A DNA stretch of 5,351 nt from Clostridiales bacterium. GTDB lineage: Bacteria; Bacillota; Clostridia; Oscillospirales; Butyricicoccaceae. The notes under the pieces were generated by a model. That model made no database searches, was not told the origin of the DNA, and saw nothing but the letters and a program-made list of their open reading frames with translations. Of the stretch, positions 1-5,166 are shown one piece after another. The position numbers were made by a program, and so were the translations under genes. Position 1 is the first letter of the stretch. Each line of letters starts with the position of its first letter. The stretch lies in NCBI GenBank assembly GCA_019418305.1, contig DYCA01000028.1, positions 1 to 5,351 of the forward strand, given 5' to 3'.

Positions 1-987
1 TACGAAGTGCTGTCCGACAAGGAGAAGCGCGCTAAGTACGACCAGTTCGGCTTTGCAGGTGTTGACCCGAGCTACGGCGGCGGTGCAGGCGCCGGCGGCT
101 TCGGCGGCTTTGATATGGGCGACCTTGGCGACCTGTTCGGCTCATTCTTTGGCGGCGGTTTTGGCGGCGGACGTTCTCAGCGCCGCAACGCGCCCCAGCG
201 CGGCGAATCCATTCGACAGAATATCATACTTTCCTTTGAAGAAGCGGCGTTTGGCTGCGAAAAGGAAATATCGGTCAACCGCATTGAGGCTTGCGATGAA
301 TGCGGCGGTACCGGCGCTGCAAAAGGCACCAGTGCGGAAACCTGCCCGAACTGCCGCGGTACCGGTGTCGTGACACAAACGCAGCGCACACCGCTCGGCA
401 TGTTCCAAACACAGGGAGCCTGCCCGAACTGCCGCGGTACGGGTAAGATTATCAAAAAGCCGTGCAGCAAGTGCGGCGGCGCAGGCCGTGTGCGCAAGAC
501 ACGCAAATTCAAGGTGAATATTCCGGCCGGTATTGATGAAGGACAATCCATCCAGCAGCGCGGTCAGGGCAACGCAGGTATCAACGGCGGTCCGGCAGGC
601 GATCTGTTCGTGACCATTTCCATCCGTCCGCATCCCATTTTTACTCGCGAGGGCCAGGACGTTTATGTGGATATTCCAATTTCGTTTACGCAGGCAGCAC
701 TGGGCGACACGCTGCAGGTGCCTACCATCGACGGACGTGTCGAGTATAAGGTGCCCGAGGGTACACAGACCGGCACGGTATTCCGCATGAAGGGCAAGGG
801 TATTCAAAATGTAAACGGCCGCGGACGCGGTGACCAATATGTCCGTGTGACCATTGAAGTGCCGAAAAACCTGTCCGAAAAGCAGAAAAAACTGCTGCGG
901 GAGTTTGAATCGACCTCTACAGACGAAAACCAGAGCAAACGCAAAGGCTTCTGGGACAAGGTAAAGGATGCGCTGGACATCGACTAA
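1..987 (+). CDS. dnaJ: Chaperone protein DnaJ (Hsp40), 5'-truncated by the window edge
   Basis: Cytoplasmic co-chaperone that hands unfolded clients to DnaK and stimulates its ATPase. The frame is open from base 1, so the real start lies outside. About 55 residues, including the J-domain HPD loop, are missing, judged against the usual ~380 residues; 328 are present. Residues 1-17 (window numbering) are the end of the J domain (YEVLSDKEKRAKYDQFG). Residues 17-57 are a glycine/phenylalanine-rich linker containing GDLFGSFFGG. Four CxxCxGxG zinc motifs follow: C98/C101, C115/C118, C141/C144 and C155/C158. All eight cysteines are intact, so this is a type I DnaJ. The C-terminal client-binding beta domains run from about residue 170 to the end, including FTQAALGD and the KGKG segment. 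The TAA stop is followed by a strong hairpin. In Firmicutes dnaJ usually closes an hrcA-grpE-dnaK-dnaJ operon; the upstream genes cannot be seen here. Identification is secure. Confidence 0.98.
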   Translation, partial: YEVLSDKEKRAKYDQFGFAGVDPSYGGGAGAGGFGGFDMGDLGDLFGSFFGGGFGGGRSQRRNAPQRGESIRQNIILSFEEAAFGCEKEISVNRIEACDECGGTGAAKGTSAETCPNCRGTGVVTQTQRTPLGMFQTQGACPNCRGTGKIIKKPCSKCGGAGRVRKTRKFKVNIPAGIDEGQSIQQRGQGNAGINGGPAGDLFVTISIRPHPIFTREGQDVYVDIPISFTQAALGDTLQVPTIDGRVEYKVPEGTQTGTVFRMKGKGIQNVNGRGRGDQYVRVTIEVPKNLSEKQKKLLREFESTSTDENQSKRKGFWDKVKDALDID

Positions 988-1001
988 GCATCGCAGCATG
1001 A

Positions 1002-1039
1002 AATAAAGGCTCGGAACCGAATGGTTCCGAGCCTTTATT
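1002..1039. terminator. Bidirectional intrinsic terminator between dnaJ and the convergent dehydrogenase gene
   Basis: A perfect 17-bp inverted repeat (arms 1002-1018 and 1023-1039) closes on a 4-nt loop, GAAT. The GC-rich core is GGCTCGGAACC and the outer part is AATAAA/TTTATT, so each strand has a T-rich 3' arm. It starts 14 nt after the dnaJ stop and ends 15 nt before the stop of the minus-strand dehydrogenase gene, so both convergent transcripts can use it. The T-rich part is mostly inside the stem rather than a long free tail. Confidence 0.88.
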
Positions 1040-1054
1040 GTGTTCCTATTTGGT

Positions 1055-1921
1055 TTACTCGTTATTTCCCCGATAATAGCGGATGAGCGCCTGCGTTCCC
1101 AAATCACCCATCCCTTCAGCCTCCAAATCGCCGTACATCGTGCAGACCCGCTCGAGTACAGGCAGAGAGCCAAAGTCCTGTCCCTGCGCAATTTTCATGT
1201 CCTTGATGAAATGCTTCAGGAAAAATCCGGGCGCATAATCCTCCCGCATCATCTTGGGCATCAGGTTTTCCATCTGCCACGAACCGGCTGCGCCCTTGGA
1301 AATGCTGTCCAGCATTTTCTGCGTGTCCAGTCCTGCTCGCTCGGCATAGGCCAGCGCTTCGCTGACGCCTGCAATCGTGCCCGCAATGGCAATCTGGTTC
1401 GCCATCTTGGTATGCTGACCCGCTCCTGCCGGACCTTCGTATACAATCTGCTTACCCATTGCCTCAAACAGCGGCAGGCAGGCTTGAAAATCCGCTTCCT
1501 CACCGCCTACCATGATGGACAATGTACCATTCTTTGCGCCTGTATCACCGCCCGAAACCGGCGCATCGAGCACGTGCAGACCACCCTCTGCGCCTTCTTC
1601 ATAGATTCGAACGGACAGTTTTGGGTCAGTTGTTGTCATGTCAATCAAATAGGTACCCGGCTTGGCGGCTGCAAGAATACCCTCCTGTCCAAAGTAAACC
1701 TGCTCAACATCCTTTGGATAGCCCACCATCGTAATCACCGCATCTCTGCTGGATGCACACTCTGCCGCAGAATCACACCATGTCACATTGTTTTCTGCCA
1801 GAAAATCCTCCAGCTTGGATTTGGTACGTGAATAAATCGCCACCTCGTAACCTGCTTTGAGCAGATTCTTCACCATGGAACGTCCCATTACACCTACGCC
1901 AATAAATCCAATTGACTGCAT
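1055..1921 (-). CDS. NAD(P)-dependent beta-hydroxyacid dehydrogenase (3-hydroxyisobutyrate dehydrogenase / tartronate-semialdehyde reductase family)
   Basis: Soluble oxidoreductase that interconverts a beta-hydroxyacid and its semialdehyde using a nicotinamide cofactor. The 288 residues match the family's usual ~290. Residues 5-16 are the Rossmann loop (GFIGVGVMGRSM). Residues 119-125 are the substrate loop DAPVSGG. The segment GAGQHTKMANQ carries the expected catalytic lysine, K172, and the C-terminal domain has the KD signature at 240-241. After the second beta strand the sequence is YSRT; an arginine here often goes with NADPH, as in GarR/GLYR1-like members, whereas an acidic residue favours NAD. 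Cofactor choice is therefore inference, and the exact substrate (3-hydroxyisobutyrate, tartronate semialdehyde, 4-hydroxybutyrate or another) cannot be read. An ATG at 1936 is in frame, but the GGGAGG Shine-Dalgarno (1929-1934) lies inside that extension, so the ATG at 1921 with 7-nt spacing is chosen. It lies 27 nt after citrate synthase, is probably cotranscribed with it, and ends at the shared terminator. Confidence 0.93.
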   Translation of the reverse strand: MQSIGFIGVGVMGRSMVKNLLKAGYEVAIYSRTKSKLEDFLAENNVTWCDSAAECASSRDAVITMVGYPKDVEQVYFGQEGILAAAKPGTYLIDMTTTDPKLSVRIYEEGAEGGLHVLDAPVSGGDTGAKNGTLSIMVGGEEADFQACLPLFEAMGKQIVYEGPAGAGQHTKMANQIAIAGTIAGVSEALAYAERAGLDTQKMLDSISKGAAGSWQMENLMPKMMREDYAPGFFLKHFIKDMKIAQGQDFGSLPVLERVCTMYGDLEAEGMGDLGTQALIRYYRGNNE

Positions 1922-1928
1922 TTTTCTT

Positions 1929-1934
1929 CCTCCC
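1929..1934 (-). promoter_or_regulatory. Ribosome binding site that fixes the dehydrogenase start
   Basis: GGGAGG on the minus strand, 7 nt before the ATG at 1921. It overlaps codons 1-3 of the longer reading frame that starts at 1936, and that longer start has no comparable site in front of it. This favours the 288-residue product. Confidence 0.85.
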
Positions 1935-1948
1935 ATCCAAATCTATGG

Positions 1949-3316
1949 TCAACGATCTTTGAGCGACACGTATCCCGTTGCCGGCTGCACACAGCGATAA
2001 GCCGGACGAATAATCTTGTCCGTATTCACTAACTCCTCGAGCCGATGCGCGCTCCAGCCGACAATACGGGCGATCGCAAACACCGGGGTGTACAGTTCGG
2101 GCGGCAATCCCAGCATGGAGTACACAAAACCGGAATAGAAATCAACATTTGCCGAAACGCCCTTATAGATGTGACGTTCATGCGCGATCACCTCAGGCGC
2201 GAGTCGCGCAACAAGAGAATAAAGCGCAAAATCTGCATCCCTGCCCTTTTCATGGGCCAGCTGCCCGACGAAAGACTTAAATACCTCGGCACGGGGATCG
2301 GAGATGGAGTAAACTGCGTGGCCTAAGCCGTAAATAAGGCCCTTGCGGTCAAACGCCTCCCGGCGCAGCAAACGGCCCAGATAATCTGCTACGGCTTCTT
2401 CATCGGTCGTATCCGTCACATTCTTCTTCAAATCCTCAAACATCTGAACGACCTTATAGTTTGCGCCGCCATGCTTCGGCCCCTTGAGTGAGCCGAGTGC
2501 TGCAGAAATCGCCGAATACGTATCCGTGCCCGATGAGGTGACCACATGGGTGGTAAACGAAGAATTATTGCCGCCGCCATGCTCCATATGCAGCACCAGC
2601 GCCAGATCCAGCACGCTGGCCTCCAATGGTGTATACTGCATATCCGGCCGCAACATGCGCAAGAAGTTGGATGCCGTGGACAAGCTATCCGATGGATAAT
2701 GGATGTACATACTTTCGCCGCGCTCATAATAATTATACGCATGGTATGAATAGACCGCAAGCATGGGGAACACTGAAATCAGCATCAGGCACTGACGCAG
2801 CACATTGGGCAGTGTGATTTCATCGGCATTATTATCATAGGATGCCAGCGTCAGCACACTGCGGGAAAGGCTGTTCATCATATCGTGCGTCGGCGCCTTC
2901 ATGATGACATCACGCGTAAAGTTCGTTGGCAGGGTGCGTCCCTGCGCCAACAGATTTTTGAAATCGCTCAGCCGCTTTGCATCCGGCAATTCACCGAAAA
3001 GCAGCAGATAAGTGACTTCCTCATAGCCCTTGCGCCCATCCCGGATAAATCCCTGCACCAGATCATTGATTTTGATGCCGCGATAATACAGCTCGCCATC
3101 ACAGGGAACCAGCTGACCGTCTACCTCTTTTTTGGAGATGATATCCGATATGTGTGTCAGTCCCGCAAGCACGCCTTCACCATTCAGGTCACGCAAGCCA
3201 CGCTTTACATCGTACTCTTTGTACAGCGCAGCGTCTATGTGATCATGCCTCGCACAAAGCGACGCCAACGCCTCTACCCGCGGCGTGACCTGCAAGATAT
3301 CGTGTTCTGCCGTCAT
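1949..3316 (-). CDS. gltA: Citrate synthase (Si-type family), citrate/2-methylcitrate synthase
   Basis: Condenses acetyl-CoA with oxaloacetate to citrate, the entry to the oxidative branch that supplies 2-oxoglutarate and glutamate. It has 455 residues, slightly longer than many bacterial forms (~370-430). The expected active-site positions are present: H246 in HMEHGGGNNSSF, H282 in GPKHGGAN, H333 in GLGHAVYSISDPRA with R342 of DPR, D392 in NVDFYSG, R417 in the FAIAR segment and R437 in IRP. The GHAV and GGxN forms resemble animal citrate synthase more than the GHRVYK and NAST forms of many bacterial enzymes; from memory this variant is common in Clostridia. It is not the unrelated Re-citrate synthase of some clostridia. 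Related 2-methylcitrate synthases share these motifs, so propionyl-CoA use cannot be excluded. The ATG at 3316 has AGGTGG 7 nt upstream. It is the first gene of a two-gene operon with the dehydrogenase downstream. Confidence 0.95.
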   Translation of the reverse strand: MTAEHDILQVTPRVEALASLCARHDHIDAALYKEYDVKRGLRDLNGEGVLAGLTHISDIISKKEVDGQLVPCDGELYYRGIKINDLVQGFIRDGRKGYEEVTYLLLFGELPDAKRLSDFKNLLAQGRTLPTNFTRDVIMKAPTHDMMNSLSRSVLTLASYDNNADEITLPNVLRQCLMLISVFPMLAVYSYHAYNYYERGESMYIHYPSDSLSTASNFLRMLRPDMQYTPLEASVLDLALVLHMEHGGGNNSSFTTHVVTSSGTDTYSAISAALGSLKGPKHGGANYKVVQMFEDLKKNVTDTTDEEAVADYLGRLLRREAFDRKGLIYGLGHAVYSISDPRAEVFKSFVGQLAHEKGRDADFALYSLVARLAPEVIAHERHIYKGVSANVDFYSGFVYSMLGLPPELYTPVFAIARIVGWSAHRLEELVNTDKIIRPAYRCVQPATGYVSLKDR

Positions 3317-3323
3317 ATAGTAT

Positions 3324-3329
3324 CCACCT
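3324..3329 (-). promoter_or_regulatory. Ribosome binding site of citrate synthase
   Basis: AGGTGG on the minus strand, 7 nt before the ATG at 3316. It differs by one base from the AGGAGG seen at other genes here and supports this start. Confidence 0.75.
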
Positions 3330-3356
3330 TTCCATTATATACTATCCCATGTATAT

Positions 3357-3385
3357 ATTGTATCTGGAAATACGCAAGGCTTCAA
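3357..3385 (-). promoter_or_regulatory. Predicted sigma-A promoter of the citrate synthase operon
   Basis: On the minus strand, TTGAAG (3380-3385, 4 of 6 to TTGACA) is followed by exactly 17 nt and then TACAAT (3357-3362, 5 of 6 to TATAAT). The predicted start site is near 3350, giving a leader of about 34 nt that contains the AGGTGG site. The perfect TATAAT at 3334-3339 lies too close to the gene: a start from it would fall inside the ribosome binding site. Prediction from consensus only. Confidence 0.5.
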
Positions 3386-3485
3386 CGACAATTCGGTAAC
3401 ATCCTGTTAATAAACTGTGAATTTTGTTTAGAATTCAATATTTTTCCAGCTGCATATCCGAATGCAACCGCCAGTCCCAATTGAA
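3386..3485. other. AT-rich spacer upstream of the citrate synthase promoter
   Basis: About 100 bp between the citrate synthase promoter and the terminator of the upstream unit, clearly more AT-rich than the flanking genes. No ORF with a ribosome binding site is visible on either strand. It holds two short inverted repeats, TAACA-N3-TGTTA (3397-3409) and TGCAT-N6-ATGCA (3451-3466), which might be operator half-sites but are short enough to arise by chance. Confidence 0.4.
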
Positions 3486-3513
3486 AAAGGAAGGCACATG
3501 CGTGCCTTCCTTT
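3486..3513 (-). terminator. Rho-independent terminator of the yihY/flavoprotein unit
   Basis: A perfect 12-bp hairpin (arms 3486-3497 and 3502-3513, core GGAAGGCAC) with a 4-nt loop. Read on the minus strand it ends in TTTTT, counting the stem's last Ts, before CAA. It lies 3 nt past the stop of the flavoprotein gene and separates that unit from the citrate synthase operon. Confidence 0.87.
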
Positions 3514-3516
3514 GTA

Positions 3517-4143
3517 TCATCGAATGTAGTTGAACATGGTGCGGCTATGTGTCTCCGGCGGGGCGATTCCTGCTTTATCGATGACCTTTAGCATCCATGC
3601 GATATTACGGCCGAGTTTTTCAATGACTTCCACCCCCTCAATATCCTGCTTGCACTCACCAATGTCCGCTCCATGCACAGCGTTCCAGTAATCCGAAGTG
3701 ACCAGCACCATTTCCATCGCATCCATCAAACCGAGCAGTTGCTGATACGTCTCCATGCCGCCCGAACGACGCAGCGTGCACAGCGCCGCGCCGACCTTAT
3801 GATGAAACTGGTTTTCACCGCAGCAAGCCGCCAGCATGATACGATCCATCACGCACTTCATACTCCCCGCAATACCGCCGTGATACACGGGCGAGGCCAA
3901 CACGATCGCATCTGCCGCAATGCATTTCTCGATAATTTCGTTGACACCGTCATCCGCCTGTACACAGCGCAGCGTATTGTTATTCAGGCAATGGTAGCAT
4001 GCCATGCACGGATGCACCTTTGCACCCGGCTGACATACTTCAAACTCGATGCCCTCTTTTGCCAGCACACCGCCGAGCACTTCCAGCATCTGCGCGCAGT
4101 TGCCGCCCTTTCGCGGCGAACCATTGATCGCTACAACTTTCAT
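3517..4143 (-). CDS. Flavodoxin-fold NAD(P)H:FMN oxidoreductase, iron-sulfur flavoprotein (Isf)-like
   Basis: Predicted cytoplasmic redox protein of the NADPH-dependent FMN reductase / iron-sulfur flavoprotein group. It has 208 residues. The N-terminal MKVVAINGSPRKGGN supplies the FMN phosphate-binding loop (residues 8-15). SPVYHGGIAGSMKCVMDR (84-101) is the second flavin-contact segment typical of the family. Cysteines 46, 49, 52 and 60 form CX2CX2CX7C, which fits the compact cysteine motif that binds a 4Fe-4S cluster in archaeal and clostridial Isf proteins. Cluster binding is therefore likely but inferred. Isf-type proteins are linked to reduction of oxygen or peroxide, or to electron transfer with ferredoxin in anaerobes; the partner here is unknown. 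An upstream in-frame ATG at 4188 is rejected because the AGGAGG site (4152-4157) falls inside that extension, 8 nt before the ATG at 4143. The gene follows yihY by 41 nt with no terminator visible between them. Confidence 0.9.
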   Translation of the reverse strand: MKVVAINGSPRKGGNCAQMLEVLGGVLAKEGIEFEVCQPGAKVHPCMACYHCLNNNTLRCVQADDGVNEIIEKCIAADAIVLASPVYHGGIAGSMKCVMDRIMLAACCGENQFHHKVGAALCTLRRSGGMETYQQLLGLMDAMEMVLVTSDYWNAVHGADIGECKQDIEGVEVIEKLGRNIAWMLKVIDKAGIAPPETHSRTMFNYIR

Positions 4144-4151
4144 TTTCTTGT

Positions 4152-4157
4152 CCTCCT
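4152..4157 (-). promoter_or_regulatory. Ribosome binding site that fixes the flavoprotein start
   Basis: AGGAGG preceded by a run of A on the minus strand, 8 nt before the ATG at 4143. Because it lies within the 15-codon extension of the longer frame from 4188, it supports the shorter start, which also begins directly at the flavodoxin beta-1 strand. Confidence 0.88.
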
Positions 4158-4184
4158 TTTTTTCTATGAACCAAGTGAAACTTT

Positions 4185-5036
4185 TCAATCAATATGCTTT
4201 TCGTTCTCCAGCCGATACAGCCGCATGACCACCAAGGTGTGGTTAAGCTGCGGACCCATTAAGAGAATCATGCTAACAATATACAGCCACAGCATCAGCA
4301 CAATGATAGCGCCAAGCGAGCCGTACAGCACAGAATAGCTTGCCATATTATCCACATAAAACGAAAAGCCCCACGAAACCAGCAGCCATGCCACCAAAGA
4401 AAACAATGCCCCCGGCCACACCTCTCGAAACTTCAGATGCAGATTGGGTACAATGCGGTTAAACAACATCAAAAATACAAAGATGAACGGAATCATCACC
4501 CAAAAGCTGGCGTCATGCGTCATATTGAGTACCGGCTGCGGAATCGGCGCCAGACGCGGCAGCAGACGAATCAATGCTTTGCCCGCAACGACCAGCACAA
4601 AGCTGCACACAACCGATACCAAAAAGCCCGCCGTGATGCCGAACGAAATCAGCACATCCCAAATCATACCACGCGCAACCTCAACATGGTAAATATCATT
4701 GACTGTGCGCATCATCGAGCGCACTGCGCGCGAGAGGAAATACAACGTCAACCCAATACCAATCAGCATGGGACTGACCGGCGGCGTTGCCGCAAGCTGC
4801 TCCAAATAAGAAACAATTAACTGCTGCAAGCTCTTGGGCAGCATTTCCAGCACCGGTTCAATCCCCTCCATCGACAAATTCAATCGAGCCAGAAGTGCGT
4901 TCAGGAAAATCAACAGCGGAAAAAGCGAAAACAGCAGGAAATATGACAATTCTGCTGCCGCCTGTGGAATGCCATCCGAAAAATACCGGTAAACCATGCG
5001 CTTGACCAAATAGAAAAAGCGGTTTTGTCCGTTCAT
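4185..5036 (-). CDS. YihY/virulence factor BrkB family integral membrane protein
   Basis: Inner-membrane protein of 283 residues, the usual size for the YihY/BrkB family (historically mislabelled RNase BN). About six membrane helices can be read at roughly 30-50, 88-106, 128-156, 177-195, 208-228 and 238-262. Family-like segments are AAELSYFLLFSLFPLLIF in helix 1, REVWPGALFSLVAWLLV at helix 5 and YGSLGAIIVLMLWLYIVSMI followed by GPQLNH at helix 6. The molecular function is not firmly established; transporter, lipid-related and envelope roles have been suggested for relatives. The short basic N-terminus (KR near 12-13) and the tail after helix 6 are probably cytoplasmic. The start at 5036 has AGGAGG (5042-5047) 5 nt upstream. 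It is the first gene of a probable two-gene unit with the iron-sulfur flavoprotein, and is divergent from the SLOG gene. Confidence 0.93.
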   Translation of the reverse strand: MNGQNRFFYLVKRMVYRYFSDGIPQAAAELSYFLLFSLFPLLIFLNALLARLNLSMEGIEPVLEMLPKSLQQLIVSYLEQLAATPPVSPMLIGIGLTLYFLSRAVRSMMRTVNDIYHVEVARGMIWDVLISFGITAGFLVSVVCSFVLVVAGKALIRLLPRLAPIPQPVLNMTHDASFWVMIPFIFVFLMLFNRIVPNLHLKFREVWPGALFSLVAWLLVSWGFSFYVDNMASYSVLYGSLGAIIVLMLWLYIVSMILLMGPQLNHTLVVMRLYRLENEKHID

Positions 5037-5041
5037 GGCAC

Positions 5042-5047
5042 CCTCCT
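5042..5047 (-). promoter_or_regulatory. Ribosome binding site of the yihY-family gene
   Basis: AGGAGG on the minus strand, 5 nt before the ATG at 5036. It supports this start over the internal ATG at codon 14. Confidence 0.8.
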
Positions 5048-5068
5048 CTTTCCTCCGCAGTTTTTATT

Positions 5069-5097
5069 ATTGTACCAGCTTTTTTTCGTATTTACAA
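5069..5097 (-). promoter_or_regulatory. Predicted promoter of the yihY/flavoprotein unit
   Basis: On the minus strand, TTGTAA (5092-5097, 4 of 6) is followed by 17 nt and then TACAAT (5069-5074, 5 of 6), preceded by TGG, an extended -10 element. The predicted start near 5062 gives a leader of about 25 nt carrying the AGGAGG. Its -35 lies next to the -35 of the divergent SLOG promoter. Consensus-based only. Confidence 0.5.
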
Positions 5098-5098
5098 C

Positions 5099-5127
5099 TT
5101 GCGTTTTCCTCTGCGGTGATGTATACT
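5099..5127 (+). promoter_or_regulatory. Predicted promoter of the SLOG-family gene
   Basis: TTGCGT (5099-5104, 3 of 6) is followed by 17 nt and then TATACT (5122-5127, 5 of 6). The predicted start is near 5134, immediately before the GAAC-N4-GTTC palindrome. The -35 is weak, so the call depends mainly on the -10, the spacing and the position relative to the gene. Confidence 0.4.
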
Positions 5128-5136
5128 GTCAATAAT

Positions 5137-5150
5137 AGAACATTTGTTCT
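5137..5150. promoter_or_regulatory. Candidate LexA (SOS) operator
   Basis: AGAACATTTGTTCT has symmetric 6-nt arms around a TT centre. It contains GAAC-N4-GTTC, the core of the LexA/DinR box of Bacillus and Clostridia; against the fuller CGAACRNRYGTTCG form it differs at the two outer bases and at one inner base. It sits about 3-16 nt downstream of the predicted SLOG start site and ends 4 nt before its Shine-Dalgarno, a position where a bound repressor would block transcription. I found no other GAAC-N4-GTTC in the window. LexA binding is inference. Confidence 0.5.
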
Positions 5151-5154
5151 GATT

Positions 5155-5159
5155 GGAGG
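5155..5159 (+). promoter_or_regulatory. Ribosome binding site of the SLOG-family gene
   Basis: GGAGG, 7 nt before the ATG at 5167. It selects that ATG over an in-frame GTG at 5161, which the site would nearly touch. Confidence 0.85.
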
Positions 5160-5166
5160 GGTGAAA

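Noticed and set aside
142..1191. A 349-codon open frame on the minus strand, antisense to dnaJ
   Set aside because: It covers an unmistakable dnaJ and crosses the terminator hairpin. Its translation is low-complexity, rich in Ala, Arg and Cys, and matches no family. It is a codon-bias shadow.
1040..1831. A 263-codon plus-strand open frame over the dehydrogenase gene
   Set aside because: It starts inside the region after the terminator without a ribosome binding site and is antisense to a well-conserved gene. The product is His/Cys-rich and unrecognisable.
3334..3339. Perfect TATAAT on the minus strand before citrate synthase
   Set aside because: As a -10 it would start transcription inside the ribosome binding site, and no -35 is found at 16-18 nt. 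The TTGAAG-17-TACAAT pair upstream fits better.
3420..3434. CodY-box-like sequence AATTTTGTTTAGAAT upstream of citrate synthase
   Set aside because: It has about five mismatches to the 15-base CodY consensus in an AT-rich spacer, which is no better than chance.
2885..3484. A 199-codon plus-strand frame antisense to the citrate synthase 5' end and spacer
   Set aside because: It overlaps conserved citrate synthase sequence, has no convincing ribosome binding site and its product has no recognisable fold.
3673..4338. A 221-codon plus-strand frame antisense to the flavoprotein and yihY genes
   Set aside because: It spans two clearly coding minus-strand genes and their junction; a shadow frame.
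4185..5036. Annotation of the membrane protein as ribonuclease BN
   Set aside because: That name came from a historical misassignment of the YihY family. The sequence is a six-helix membrane protein without RNase Z-type motifs.
5127..5132. Perfect TTGACA on the minus strand in the divergent spacer
   Set aside because: No -10-like hexamer occurs 16-18 nt downstream (GGAAAA there), so it is unlikely to act as a -35 for yihY.
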